Virus record (IMG/VR): IMGVR_UViG_3300017748_000037 | Location: 1 to 34,881 of that record | Length of the DNA: 34,881 bases | Source: a virus | Strand: one strand, 5' to 3' | In this document: positions 22,216-31,685 of the stretch, piece after piece | How the letters are laid out: every line of letters begins with the position of its first letter | Position numbering within the stretch: the stretch's first letter is position 1 | Notes under the pieces: generated by a model | Seen by the model: the letters and a program-made list of their open reading frames with translations, nothing else | Databases searched by the model: none | What the model was told of the DNA's origin: nothing | Program-made: the position numbers and the translations under genes

Positions 22216-23682
22216 TTAATCCTTAAATAAGAAGAAGTTGTTAGCACCTAAAGTACAAACAGCTCTCTCAGATAAGAAATTGACTTCCATCGCATCTAAG
22301 TCAGAAGTTCTTGCTCCACCGGCAGAACCAGTAATCCAAGTTTTGTATCTTCTATCTTCAGTTTCAGAAGCTCTATATCTTACATGTAAGAATGGTCTCT
22401 TAGCGTTTTTACCAAGAATTTGGTCATAAACAGTAGTTGAACCAGCAGGTACTAATAACCCATTGATAGAACCACCTACTAAGTCACCTCTCATTGTAGG
22501 ATCGTTTAGATATTTCCAGTCAGACTTGTAAAAGTCATAACCTCTTCTAAATCCTGTAAATCCAAGATTTAAAGCCATATCTTTATCATTATCAAATAAA
22601 CCATATGAAGAACCACCTGCTCCGTAAGAGTTTTGTGCTGCTAACATATCGTCAATGTCAAATGAAAATTCTCTATTTACGAAAATTACATTTTCTTCAA
22701 TAGATCCTTGTTTATCTAGTCTTTGTATAATACTGTCAAACTGAGAAAGGTTTTGAGGGTTTCCACCACCATAAACATTTCCTCTATTTTCAACAACATA
22801 AAATACACCGTCAGACCCGTTAAGGTTAGCTGCTGATCCTCCTGCACCTGTACCTTGTAAGAAATCTCCTGCACCAGAACCTGCACCAGCTGGTACTGCT
22901 TCAAGCATAGAAGTTTCTAAATAGTCTTCGAATCTTAATCTAGTATCGTGCTCAGATTTTAGATACCATAGATATCCATTTACTCCATCTTCGCCTGTGA
23001 TTTCAATCCAACCAATTTGAGCCATATCAGAACCTGATACAGAATATTTATCTTTAATGATAATTGGTTTGTTGTCAAAGATTAAGTCATCTGATTCGTT
23101 AGATCCTACCATTCCGTTTGTTCCTTTATTGAACTCAGAACCGTAGATCCAAATATCACATGCTACTGCTGCTCCCATAGCTTGACCTGTTGCTTCGTAA
23201 TAAGCAATAGTAACTTGGTTAACACCCATACCTCCTGAGTTAGGAGCAACTGTTACAATACCTTTGTTGAAAAGGCTTGAACCAGCTGATTTATCAGAAA
23301 TCATAACTGTTTGACCAACTCTAAGAACGTTAGTGTTTGATCCAGCTAAAGCGGGGTTAAAGTTTGTTGAGTTATTAGGAATAGTCCAGACTGCACTTCT
23401 TGTACCTGCACCAGCGGCTGATCCAGATGTACAATCTTGATATTTAACATGTAATCTACCTTGCTCTGCCCATTTGATAAGGTCAGAGTTTGAAGGCATT
23501 TCAGCGCCTACCATTCTTAGGAATGACGCTATTGTTCTATTACCATATCTTTCAAATTCCTTTTCATAAGTATCTGGTAGATACTGATTCAAGAAATTAA
23601 AATCGGTAATGTAATTTGTACTTACAGGCACTTGTTGTGCACTTGGTTGTAAGTCAAATCCTGGGACTGCATTTACTGCCAT
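22216..23682 (-). CDS. Major capsid protein
   Basis: This 488-residue protein begins MAVNAVPGFDLQPSAQQVPV and is rich in Gly, Asn, Ala and aromatic residues, as capsid proteins are. It contains FSFDIDDMLAAQNSYGAGG near residues 341-360 and a C-terminal block with HVRYRASETEDRRYKTW and LSERA. I associate these with capsid proteins of crAss-like and related Bacteroidota phages. Length and location fit: scaffold-like gene upstream, portal and terminase before that. It would adopt the HK97 fold, but this cannot be read from motifs. The leader is AAAAAAATTAAAATTATGGC with no SD, and a stable hairpin follows the stop. No proteolytic maturation site is visible. Confidence 0.8.
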   Translation of the reverse strand: MAVNAVPGFDLQPSAQQVPVSTNYITDFNFLNQYLPDTYEKEFERYGNRTIASFLRMVGAEMPSNSDLIKWAEQGRLHVKYQDCTSGSAAGAGTRSAVWTIPNNSTNFNPALAGSNTNVLRVGQTVMISDKSAGSSLFNKGIVTVAPNSGGMGVNQVTIAYYEATGQAMGAAVACDIWIYGSEFNKGTNGMVGSNESDDLIFDNKPIIIKDKYSVSGSDMAQIGWIEITGEDGVNGYLWYLKSEHDTRLRFEDYLETSMLEAVPAGAGSGAGDFLQGTGAGGSAANLNGSDGVFYVVENRGNVYGGGNPQNLSQFDSIIQRLDKQGSIEENVIFVNREFSFDIDDMLAAQNSYGAGGSSYGLFDNDKDMALNLGFTGFRRGYDFYKSDWKYLNDPTMRGDLVGGSINGLLVPAGSTTVYDQILGKNAKRPFLHVRYRASETEDRRYKTWITGSAGGARTSDLDAMEVNFLSERAVCTLGANNFFLFKD

Positions 23683-23703
23683 AATTTTAATTTTTTTAAA
23701 TGT

Positions 23704-24855
23704 TTAACTTCTTTTAATACTCTTTATTCGAAGTCCTCTTCCACTACTTTGGTTACCTATGCTCCTTATTTTACGCCCATCTTTTATTGTAACTTGTGGT
23801 GATTGTCTAACATCCATGTTAATGTTTTTCGATTTTTTCGCAACATTATCCACGGCAGATGACACACCTTGGTCATAAAAATATTGGGCGAACTTTTCAG
23901 GATTCATAGCAACAGCTAAAGATTTATGATAACCCGAGGCATCTTTCATCAAACCTTTCTCATCAGTAAATTTCTTAATAAAATTATTAATATCAGACTG
24001 AGTGTTGATAAGCTCATCAGAAGTGCCTGGTTTGTATGTAAATTTATTTTCTCCTAATGTAAAGTCAAAACCTTTGAACTCATTAGTAAAAACTTCTTTA
24101 GTTTTTGTGAGGAAATAATCATAACGCTTGTCAGCTGCTTCCTGTATAGTTTTAGATTCGTCGATATATTTCTTGTAAGCATTTAAATTTTCTTGTTGAT
24201 CAGCAGATAATCCATCCCGGCTTGACTCAAGCGGAACTTTATACTTATCTTTTTGTTCGGTCAAAAATTTTCTTGCTTTTGCAAGCTCACGTTTCTTAGA
24301 TAGCTTTTTTCTTTTAATATCTTTTGGATCGTCTAGTTCTTCATCAAAACCAAATTTGTCATCCATAATATCTTGAATGTCTATAGCATCTAAACCTTCT
24401 TCGTTTTGAGCTATAAACTCAGCTAATAAAGAATCATCGTCCATGGTATCAAAATCTCTTTGTGTGTTATAGAAATCTGAAATACCACGGCCCGTTTCTT
24501 GTTTGTATTTTAAATACATAGAAACGTCTTCAGGTAATTCGGGGGCTGTTTCTTTTACAGCCAACAAATCATCTACTGAATTTATCTCCTTATCATACCT
24601 ATTTTTAATATATGTAAGAACGTCTTCGTCACTTAACTCTGACGAGGGAGTTTTCTCTTCTTTTACTTCTTCAACAGGCTCTTTTGACTCTTCCTTTTCT
24701 TCTACCTGTTGTACTTCTTTTTGTTCTACCTCTACTTTTTCAGTTGAAGAATCTTGAACATCGAATTTCTCTTCATGTTTTTCAAGAAGTTCTTGTTCTA
24801 TTTCTGCTTTAGACTTCTCTTCTTGAAGCCCAATGTCTTTTACTTTTATTTCCAT
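23704..24855 (-). CDS. Probable capsid scaffolding protein
   Basis: This 383-residue protein is highly charged. Residues 1-75 are dominated by Glu, Lys and Val with coiled-coil potential, residues 130-185 are acidic (DTMDDDSLLAEFIAQNEEG), and 186-215 form a Lys/Arg-rich helix. The C terminus is basic and Gly/Ser-containing (SIGNQSSGRGLRIKS). Low-complexity, coiled-coil, highly charged proteins directly upstream of the major capsid gene are typically scaffolds, so the call rests on composition and position. A promoter box lies 16 bases upstream, and scaffold and capsid genes share that unit with a 21-base gap. Confidence 0.65.
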   Translation of the reverse strand: MEIKVKDIGLQEEKSKAEIEQELLEKHEEKFDVQDSSTEKVEVEQKEVQQVEEKEESKEPVEEVKEEKTPSSELSDEDVLTYIKNRYDKEINSVDDLLAVKETAPELPEDVSMYLKYKQETGRGISDFYNTQRDFDTMDDDSLLAEFIAQNEEGLDAIDIQDIMDDKFGFDEELDDPKDIKRKKLSKKRELAKARKFLTEQKDKYKVPLESSRDGLSADQQENLNAYKKYIDESKTIQEAADKRYDYFLTKTKEVFTNEFKGFDFTLGENKFTYKPGTSDELINTQSDINNFIKKFTDEKGLMKDASGYHKSLAVAMNPEKFAQYFYDQGVSSAVDNVAKKSKNINMDVRQSPQVTIKDGRKIRSIGNQSSGRGLRIKSIKRS

Positions 24856-24871
24856 TAGATTAAATTTTTTA

Positions 24872-24879
24872 CAAAGTTA
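24872..24879 (-). promoter_or_regulatory. Bacteroidota -7 promoter box (TAACTTTG) for scaffold and capsid
   Basis: The box lies in the 44-base gap before the scaffold gene. The sequence running from it, TAACTTTGTAAAAAAT, is repeated exactly upstream of the gene starting at 32335. No convincing -33 element is present. Confidence 0.5.
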
Positions 24880-24899
24880 TACAATTATTTATATTTATT

Positions 24900-25436
24900 T
24901 TAGAGTGTTTTGTAGTAGTTATACATATCCATACCTAACTGTTCTCCTACTTTTCTATCTGACTCATAATGAACATTGGCAAGTATTCTGCTTTTAGATA
25001 TATTTTGAGCAGCTTTATCAAACTCTGGAATCATTTCAGGATACATATCACTTAACACTTCTTTTAATAAGTAAGCCTGTGCTGCATGCCCTGAAGGAAA
25101 CGAAGGAGTTTGTGTTGAGTCTAATTTAACTATAGGAAGTTTTATACCAAACTCAGCTGCTGCAATATATGGTCTTTTTCGATTATGATAGTTTTTAATT
25201 TTTAATATTGGTTTTGTGCTTTCGTCAATTATCTCTTGCACCAATTCAGCAGGAAATTTTCTAGTCCTATTTTTAAATAAACTTTTGTATACATTAAAAA
25301 TAATATCAAACTTATTTGCAAACTGAGCGTCTAAAGGTTTTGACATTAAAAATTTTATCTCCCCTAGTGTTTTTAATGAAGAGTCTGCGGGGTGTTTAAT
25401 GTTTTTGTATTTCTGCCAATTAAATTTTTCAAACAT
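24900..25436 (-). CDS. Soluble PAP2-superfamily phosphatase
   Basis: This 178-residue protein carries the complete PAP2/vanadium haloperoxidase phosphatase signature. Motif one is KNYHNRKRP (Lys81 to Pro89), motif two is PSGH (114-117) with the active-site His117, and motif three is SRILANVHYESD (Ser149 to Asp160) with His156. Members dephosphorylate lipid phosphates, undecaprenyl pyrophosphate or other small phosphates. There is no membrane segment or signal peptide, so this one is a soluble form and could act in the cytoplasm or virion. The ATG follows the portal stop directly (TAAATG). An enzyme of this kind between portal and scaffold genes is unusual; its substrate is unknown. Confidence 0.85.
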   Translation of the reverse strand: MFEKFNWQKYKNIKHPADSSLKTLGEIKFLMSKPLDAQFANKFDIIFNVYKSLFKNRTRKFPAELVQEIIDESTKPILKIKNYHNRKRPYIAAAEFGIKLPIVKLDSTQTPSFPSGHAAQAYLLKEVLSDMYPEMIPEFDKAAQNISKSRILANVHYESDRKVGEQLGMDMYNYYKTL

Positions 25437-27872
25437 TTATCTTGGTTCAAATTCAGCTAAATCAAAACCATCTAAACTATCTTCATTTGATTCAAAATTA
25501 ACTGGAGGCAAGTTGTTTTTACGTTGCTCTATTAATTTAGATTGTTGTGTAGATTGTTGACTAATTCTACTATCTTTAGCTTTTTCTCTATTTTGTTCTC
25601 TTTGTTGAAGCCCAGATTGTTCGACACCTTTAATTTGCATTTGAAACTGAAACTCAGTTGACATTAAATTTCGTTTTAATTCTGCTTCAGCTTTTAGTTT
25701 CTCTATTTCAAAAGCTACATCAGCTTGTCTATACTGAATCTTAGCTTGTGACTCCATTTGAATTTTTTGCATCTCACCTTGAGATTTAGCTTGTTGTGCT
25801 TGCATTTGCATTTGAGCTGCCATTTGTTGTTCTTGCATTTTTTGTTGTTGCTCTCTATCCTGCTTTTGTTTTCTTTTTAATTTTAAAAGTTGATTAGCCA
25901 TTTTTAAATTATGCAGTTCTCTAATGTCAATAGCATCCTCTAGGTTAATATCTTGTTTCGATAAAGCCATTTGAATATTTTGTTCAAGCATAGCTTTTTC
26001 TTCCTCATCAGGTGCCAGCTCAATAAATATTCCAAAATCATATATATACAATTCTTTTATATCTTCTAAAATTTTTAAATTGTATTTACCAATCTGCATT
26101 GCAAATTCATCTTTAAAATCAGCAAATTCTAATATATCAGCTGTTCTAATTGATAAACACTCGGCAAGTGTACGAGTAATATATAAACTACCTTGAAGTA
26201 TATGCCTAGTGGCTGTATTACTATTCAAAGCAGCTAACTTCTGAACACCTACTAATGAATTAGGGTCGGGCGTAGAACCGTCTCGTGCTTCATTTAATCC
26301 AGTAACTGACCTTATCATATCCAAATAATGATTATAGTTAGCTATTAACATTTGCATTTTACTAGCGCCGCTATTGGCAGTAAGCTGCTGTATAGGAACT
26401 CTGGCGTTATTAAACTCTCCATCTTGAGTATAACTTCTACCTACTACACTACCGGTTTGGAAGTATAACCTCAAAGCATCTTCAGGATTATAAGCATTTC
26501 CTGTTCCTAAGTCTACCTCATTAAGACCATCTGCATCTATAAACACACCATCTGGTACAACTCTAGAAACTACTTGTTGAATTTTTAAATGAGTCATTTG
26601 TATTAAATCAGCAAATGGAATCATTCGTTTTACTAAGCTTTCAAAAATACCTTTATACATCCTAGGAGCACACGCTACATAATTAGGCATAGCAAACTGA
26701 TTGGAAGATTTTGGACGAACCATGTTTTCTGACAACTCCCATTTTAACATTATATTAGTACCCATTACCATAACTCCATCGTACCACACGTCTATCTTTT
26801 TTTCTACTCTCTCAAAGTTTCCTTCGTCCATCATTTCTTGCGGAGGATTAAACTGATCATCTTTCTCTACTGTCCTAAAACTACCGTCCGCCATCTTTTT
26901 TCTTTTATAAACAAAAGAATGAGTCGTTTTATAATTAAAATATAATATAGTTGCAGTGTCTCTGTAAAACATACTGTTTTCAAAAAACTGCTGATTGTTA
27001 TAATAATTGTACCAGGATTGGCTGTATTTAGCTATCGTATCTAAATCTTCATTACTCAAGCTTGGGTCAATTTTAATTAACTCTGTCATTGGAACAGTTT
27101 TAATTTCTCCCCAATAGAAACAATCTTTAAAATAAGGGTCTTCAGTGTAGCTATAAACTACATTGGCTGGATCTACATAATCTATTACAACACCTTGGCC
27201 AGCTAAAAATTGATGTTTTGTTATACCCACGCCTAGTGTGCAAATATCATAGTCTACACGACTTCTAATATCGTTGTAATGATTTTCATCCAATAGTGTG
27301 TTGATTGCTTCTTCTTCTGCTATTTCAATTGCAGGTTTATATTTTAATTGCATAAATAATTCTAACTCTTCATCACTCTCTGGTAATTCGTCAGTGTTAG
27401 TTGAAAACATATTAATACCCATGTCAGATTCAATTTGATTAAATAAAGGACGAGCAATCATATCGCCTTCAATCGTGTCTTGAAAATCACTTCTTTTTTC
27501 CGCAGACATTGCGTCTTGCGCATACGCTTTAACTTTAAACAATCTGTCGGACATTCCGTTTACTACTATATCTACAAACTTTGGAATAATAGCCACTGGT
27601 GTCCAATCAAGATTTAAATAAGATAAATCACCGTCTATAGCTAATTCGTTTTTATATTTTGCAATTGATTGTTCGCCACGCGCATACAGCCTTAATCGCA
27701 TAAACTCACCCCACTGATTGTAAAATCTACATGAACCATTGTCTCTACGGAACCATTCATACTGAATAGCTTGTCCTATTTGTAAACCATACTCAACTGT
27801 ATCTTTGACGGAATCCGATGCAAACTGATCAGGAAATGCGGCAGCTTGAATTTTTATTTCTACTTCTTTCAT
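25437..27872 (-). CDS. Portal protein
   Basis: This 811-residue protein fits a large portal. The N-terminal part has FMRLRLYARGEQSIAKYK near residues 57-74 and LDWTPVAIIPKFVDIVVNGM near 89-108, which I associate with crAss-like portals. A mixed central region follows. Residues of about 665-730 are Gln/Lys/Met-rich with strong coiled-coil character, as expected for a portal barrel or crown helix, and the tail is acidic. It would form the dodecameric DNA channel at one capsid vertex and dock the terminase. Its ATG overlaps the terminase stop as ATGA, and its stop touches the PAP2 gene. Confidence 0.82.
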   Translation of the reverse strand: MKEVEIKIQAAAFPDQFASDSVKDTVEYGLQIGQAIQYEWFRRDNGSCRFYNQWGEFMRLRLYARGEQSIAKYKNELAIDGDLSYLNLDWTPVAIIPKFVDIVVNGMSDRLFKVKAYAQDAMSAEKRSDFQDTIEGDMIARPLFNQIESDMGINMFSTNTDELPESDEELELFMQLKYKPAIEIAEEEAINTLLDENHYNDIRSRVDYDICTLGVGITKHQFLAGQGVVIDYVDPANVVYSYTEDPYFKDCFYWGEIKTVPMTELIKIDPSLSNEDLDTIAKYSQSWYNYYNNQQFFENSMFYRDTATILYFNYKTTHSFVYKRKKMADGSFRTVEKDDQFNPPQEMMDEGNFERVEKKIDVWYDGVMVMGTNIMLKWELSENMVRPKSSNQFAMPNYVACAPRMYKGIFESLVKRMIPFADLIQMTHLKIQQVVSRVVPDGVFIDADGLNEVDLGTGNAYNPEDALRLYFQTGSVVGRSYTQDGEFNNARVPIQQLTANSGASKMQMLIANYNHYLDMIRSVTGLNEARDGSTPDPNSLVGVQKLAALNSNTATRHILQGSLYITRTLAECLSIRTADILEFADFKDEFAMQIGKYNLKILEDIKELYIYDFGIFIELAPDEEEKAMLEQNIQMALSKQDINLEDAIDIRELHNLKMANQLLKLKRKQKQDREQQQKMQEQQMAAQMQMQAQQAKSQGEMQKIQMESQAKIQYRQADVAFEIEKLKAEAELKRNLMSTEFQFQMQIKGVEQSGLQQREQNREKAKDSRISQQSTQQSKLIEQRKNNLPPVNFESNEDSLDGFDLAEFEPR

Positions 27873-30118
27873 CTATTAAGTAATTGACTTAATGAGTTAG
27901 TGTTATTATATCTTGCAAAGTTAATGCTTATTTTTGATTGTTTTTCAATTGGGGTATATAGGTGTTTTTGATTTGCCATTATTGCTAGTCCTGAACTGAT
28001 ACTTGCATCAAACTTGGTACGATTGTTTATATCAAATTTAGCCCAGTCTTCTAAAGTTTTTTGAAAATACATACTCCCTATTTCGTCTTTATCCCTATAA
28101 TTTGCTTCTAAATCAAATCCTATATATTTTTCAATATAAGACTCAATTGCAGAAGCATGAGATTGTTTTACATCTTCTGATGTGTTAGGTATACCTCCTA
28201 ACTCTTTTTCTGTCTTTGATAGTTTGTTATATTTTTTATCTGGCCTATTCATACAAAAACCCCTGTATCCTCTGTTTTTAAAATGATACAACAATCTAGG
28301 TTTATTGTTTTCACACAAAATAGGCATGCCGTAAAAAATACAGGCCATCAAAACTTCTTCAAAAAATATCTCAGCAGTTTGTGGTCTAGCAATATATTGT
28401 AAAAAAAATTCATTACTAGGGGCGTCATCCATGTTAAATTTAGTTAGCCCATGTAAAGCTCCATTAGAGCCCTTACCAACAACTACTCCAGAAATATCAT
28501 ATGAATCACAACCAAATGATCCTATATGTTCATTGCCTGGATATTTTTTACCACCTTTTAAAACAACATTATTTTGAAGGGTAGCTTTGGGAATGTAAGA
28601 TACAAAAAATCTTCCTCTTTTATTAGGGCTCCAAATTACTTTAGAATCTTTAATTCCATCCTTCCAATAAAATCCACCTTGTGTAATGTGATGTGCAATA
28701 TTTAATGAATCGTTATAATCTATCTGTTGATATATTTTTGTTAAATTAAATAAAGATTGTTTGCTTTCATCTCTAAAAGCATGAGATTCGGTTCTAGGAA
28801 ATTGTCTGTAAAATTCGTTCAAAGCATCAGGATCAGACGCTAATGATTCTACTTCATTCTCCCAATAGTCTACAGCTCCTTGATAGATATATTCATCGTC
28901 AATCCCAAGTATGGGTTCGGTAGGATTTTTAAACACTGGCATACCATATTTGTCAATAAACCCTTCCATATTCCATTCCATAGGAATAAATAAATTATAC
29001 AATCCACTTTTTGTTTGGCCATTTGAGTTTCTATTTAAACAAATCGAAGATTCAAATAAGTTTTTAAAATTTTTCCCACCCTTATCTAAAGCGTTAGATG
29101 TAGAGCCCATTAAACATTTACCAATAACCTTACTTCCTAATCTTAAACAAGTTTTGGTTACCCTCCAGTTGTTTAATATATTCTCTGGCCGTTCCCATTT
29201 ACCACTTTCATCATGTATAAGTAATTGTAATTTTTCTCCATCATAACTATTGTCAGATGTATTTTTCCAGTCAATAGTTGTATCTAATCCTTCTAGCTCA
29301 CTATCATTTACTTCATACATATTTTTTTTGGTAATTTTAGAGGCTGGCACACGATAAGCTAATTCAGTTTTAGGTTTATCCATACCATCTTGGATGGGTT
29401 TAAAAAAGAAAGGATAATTATTTGATATAGGAACTATTTTGTCTGTAAACATTTTTTTTGCATCTGCACCGGTTTTAGATAAAATTCCAATTCTTGAATC
29501 TTTGGTTATTGTAGCGGTATTAACTCCCTCACAGGAACTCATAAAAGAAAATCCTGAACGTCTTATTTTTAAATAACACATACCAAAAGATCTTTTATCA
29601 GCTCTACACGCTTCCCAGTATATATAAAATATTCTATTAGCTTCTCTAAAATCTGGATGTCCTACATCTATTTTCGTCCATTGTAAATACATATAATGGG
29701 TTCCAGTAATGTATGTAGGTACGCCATTGTTTTTAAACCAAAAACCTTCTTCCCTTCTATCAAACTCTGTTTCTATGTAATCAATCCATTTGGTTTTAAA
29801 AGAACCTGGTGTTTCATGCCATTGAAAAATAGATTGAATTCTTTTTAATTCTTTTGGTAATTCAGTTGCTTCCCAGTATTGATCAATTTTATTTTTACTT
29901 TTTTGATATATACTATTAGGGGGTTTAGGTAAAGCAATTCGTAATCCATTAATATTAATTATATCTTGTATTTGACCAGATTTAGAAATAACTACTATAT
30001 CGTATTTTTCGTTATATCCATACTGCCATGTTCGTGCTTTATTTTTTGTAGATAAAACATTTTTAGGAACTACATCGTGTAGTTTTATATATAATTTATT
30101 TTGATCTTGATTCTGCAA
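27869..30118 (-). CDS. terL: Terminase large subunit
   Basis: This 749-residue protein is the DNA-packaging motor. In the ATPase part, the Walker A-like region is IRRSGFSFMSS (about 185-195), a deviant form common in terminases. Walker B is LLIHDES (299-305) and the coupling motif is GST (338-340). In the nuclease part the expected acidic residues are Asp538 (GCDSYD), Glu603 (LCENN) and Asp704 (KFDAS). The length is larger than in most families but fits terminases of crAss-like phages. It overlaps the small upstream gene by 23 bases and the portal start by four, the classic terminase-portal pairing. The gene is intact. Confidence 0.9.
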   Translation of the reverse strand: MQNQDQNKLYIKLHDVVPKNVLSTKNKARTWQYGYNEKYDIVVISKSGQIQDIININGLRIALPKPPNSIYQKSKNKIDQYWEATELPKELKRIQSIFQWHETPGSFKTKWIDYIETEFDRREEGFWFKNNGVPTYITGTHYMYLQWTKIDVGHPDFREANRIFYIYWEACRADKRSFGMCYLKIRRSGFSFMSSCEGVNTATITKDSRIGILSKTGADAKKMFTDKIVPISNNYPFFFKPIQDGMDKPKTELAYRVPASKITKKNMYEVNDSELEGLDTTIDWKNTSDNSYDGEKLQLLIHDESGKWERPENILNNWRVTKTCLRLGSKVIGKCLMGSTSNALDKGGKNFKNLFESSICLNRNSNGQTKSGLYNLFIPMEWNMEGFIDKYGMPVFKNPTEPILGIDDEYIYQGAVDYWENEVESLASDPDALNEFYRQFPRTESHAFRDESKQSLFNLTKIYQQIDYNDSLNIAHHITQGGFYWKDGIKDSKVIWSPNKRGRFFVSYIPKATLQNNVVLKGGKKYPGNEHIGSFGCDSYDISGVVVGKGSNGALHGLTKFNMDDAPSNEFFLQYIARPQTAEIFFEEVLMACIFYGMPILCENNKPRLLYHFKNRGYRGFCMNRPDKKYNKLSKTEKELGGIPNTSEDVKQSHASAIESYIEKYIGFDLEANYRDKDEIGSMYFQKTLEDWAKFDINNRTKFDASISSGLAIMANQKHLYTPIEKQSKISINFARYNNTNSLSQLLNR

Positions 30119-30371
30119 ATCCTTTCGGTGTATTTTTATTTTTTATTTCGTTACCTTCCAGTAAATCTTTTTCGTCCTCTATTCTTTTTAATATTTCAAA
30201 AGCGTCAAATATGGCTAGTTTTTTAGTAGCTGCTGCATTTTTTAATCTGTCCGCCGCTAACTCATCATCAGCGTCATATTTAATTATGTCTTCTTTAGCA
30301 ACTTTAATTAATTGTAAAACTGCTTTTTCTCCAGCTTTTATTATTTGTTCTTTAATCTGTTTATTATCCAT
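30096..30371 (-). CDS. Small helical protein before terL, candidate small terminase
   Basis: This 91-residue protein is charged and almost entirely helical, with an Ala/Lys/Asp-rich centre (DELAADRLKNAAATKKLAIF). It overlaps the terminase gene by 23 bases and the preceding gene by eight. Small terminase subunits usually lie directly upstream of the large one, but they also tend to carry an N-terminal DNA-binding helix-turn-helix and a larger oligomerisation region. This protein is short and I see no helix-turn-helix. The small-terminase label is therefore a positional guess. Confidence 0.45.
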   Translation of the reverse strand: MDNKQIKEQIIKAGEKAVLQLIKVAKEDIIKYDADDELAADRLKNAAATKKLAIFDAFEILKRIEDEKDLLEGNEIKNKNTPKGFAESRSK

Positions 30372-30936
30372 TATTTAAAACCATTGTTATATTTTCTGTA
30401 TACATTCTGTATAATTTTTCTCCATCAACACTGAACTCATATTCACTATCTGGAGTAAATGATATTTCATCACCAACTTTAACACCTAATTTTTCTAGTT
30501 GATTGTTTATAAATTTCATTCTACCAATTAAAGGTTCTTCTTTTCCTGTTTTATTTAAATAAGATAATTTTACAGGAACAGGTTTTACAAAACAATATTT
30601 AGAATGAGAACGCCATTCACTACCGTTGTAATATAAAAAAAATTGGTCAGGATCTATAAAAAACAAATCATTTCTAAAAAAACTTTTACCACTTTTTTCT
30701 ACACCCTGCATGTCATAATAAAATTTAAAAACATTATGATGTACTAATAATATATCTCCTATTTTTATTTCTCCTTTATAACTTATAGGTATTGAAATAA
30801 CTTGAGCAAAACGGTTGGATGATTTATGGTCTTCTTTTGAAACACTAATTATAAAATCTATGTCGCCAATTTTTTTCTCATTATCATACCTTTTACCTTT
30901 TAATGGACGTACAATAAATGAATATGGAGATTGCAT
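30364..30936 (-). CDS. Probable phage co-chaperonin with two GroES-like halves
   Basis: This 190-residue protein resembles GroES in its ordering of motifs. Residues 5-65 read FIVRPLKGKRY, then a loop with GDIDFII where GroES has its mobile loop, then a QVISIP strand and KIGDILLVHH, the GroES 'VKVGDRVLF' position. Residues 113-188 repeat the pattern: FVKPVPV, IGRMKFINNQLEKLGVKVGD, then EYEFSVDGEKLYRM and ENITMVL, like the GroES C-terminal strands. GroES itself is about 95 residues, so two linked halves fit the length. Phage co-chaperonins (T4 gp31 and others) help host GroEL fold the capsid protein. The gene overlaps both neighbours (one base and eight bases). The call rests on pattern similarity only. 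Confidence 0.6.
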   Translation of the reverse strand: MQSPYSFIVRPLKGKRYDNEKKIGDIDFIISVSKEDHKSSNRFAQVISIPISYKGEIKIGDILLVHHNVFKFYYDMQGVEKSGKSFFRNDLFFIDPDQFFLYYNGSEWRSHSKYCFVKPVPVKLSYLNKTGKEEPLIGRMKFINNQLEKLGVKVGDEISFTPDSEYEFSVDGEKLYRMYTENITMVLNNG

Positions 30937-31160
30937 TAGAAATTAATATTATATTCTAACGATATAGGTAGAGTCATTTTAAATTCTTTCCACAACAAAA
31001 GTTCTTTATTTTTTTCAATCCATATTTTATAAGATTCTTGCCCTTGGTCTTGTTGAATTAAATGTATTACATAAGTGCCACCTAAAACTTCCTGCCCTAC
31101 GATGTAGTGCATCGCTCCCGACTTATAGTCAGCTCCTATGGAAATCTTTCTAATGTCCAT
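30936..31160 (-). CDS. Small hypothetical protein
   Basis: This 74-residue protein, starting MDIRKISIGADYKSGAMHY, appears beta-rich with a short helical middle and has no known motif. Its stop and the start of the GroES-like gene share one base (TAATG), and it follows the 172-residue gene by three bases. Tight coupling to the co-chaperonin may mean a shared role, but nothing in the protein proves it. Confidence 0.55.
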   Translation of the reverse strand: MDIRKISIGADYKSGAMHYIVGQEVLGGTYVIHLIQQDQGQESYKIWIEKNKELLLWKEFKMTLPISLEYNINF

Positions 31161-31163
31161 TTT

Positions 31164-31682
31164 TTAGAATGAAGTATTGGCTGTAAGTATTCTATATAAA
31201 ATATTAATTCTTAAAATACCGTTTCCTTGAGTTGGATTACCAATATTAGTAAGTAGTAATGGTGCGTTAGCTCCTAAAGCGCCAGCTGTAACACTTTGTT
31301 TTAATATTACATCTGTAACAGAGTTTATGGTGCTTGAAGTAATGGTTGTTATTGCAACACCATTTAAACTTACAGTTGAGTTATTTATAAAATTATAAGC
31401 AGTAGTGCCTACATCCATAAATACATCAAATGAAATAATATCATAAACCTTACCTGCACCAGATGCTGGTAAAAGAGTTACATCTGTTGTTCCTAAAGTA
31501 GTTAAATCTGAATCTTTAACTTCAATATTAGCAACGACAGTGTCTATGCCAAATAAAGTTTTTACATTTTGTAACTTACAAGTTTTAGTTAATAAATTAT
31601 CATTTTCATCACTTAGAACAAAATAGTCGTTTAATGTCGGTGAAACATTTGGATACGCTACTGTGTTGCTAATTTTTGCCAT
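31164..31682 (-). CDS. Putative structural/fibre-associated protein
   Basis: This 172-residue protein is beta-rich, poor in charged residues and rich in Thr, Asn, Val and Leu. Its N terminus (KISNTVAYPNVSPTLNDYF, then VLSDENDNLLTKT) resembles openings I associate with small structural or fibre proteins of flavobacterial phages. The C-terminal 130 residues look like a compact beta-sandwich. It lies in the unit downstream of the tail fibre with three-base gaps on either side, so a head-fibre or tail-fibre adaptor is plausible. There is no signal peptide. Confidence 0.5.
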   Translation of the reverse strand: MAKISNTVAYPNVSPTLNDYFVLSDENDNLLTKTCKLQNVKTLFGIDTVVANIEVKDSDLTTLGTTDVTLLPASGAGKVYDIISFDVFMDVGTTAYNFINNSTVSLNGVAITTITSSTINSVTDVILKQSVTAGALGANAPLLLTNIGNPTQGNGILRINILYRILTANTSF

Positions 31683-31685
31683 AAC

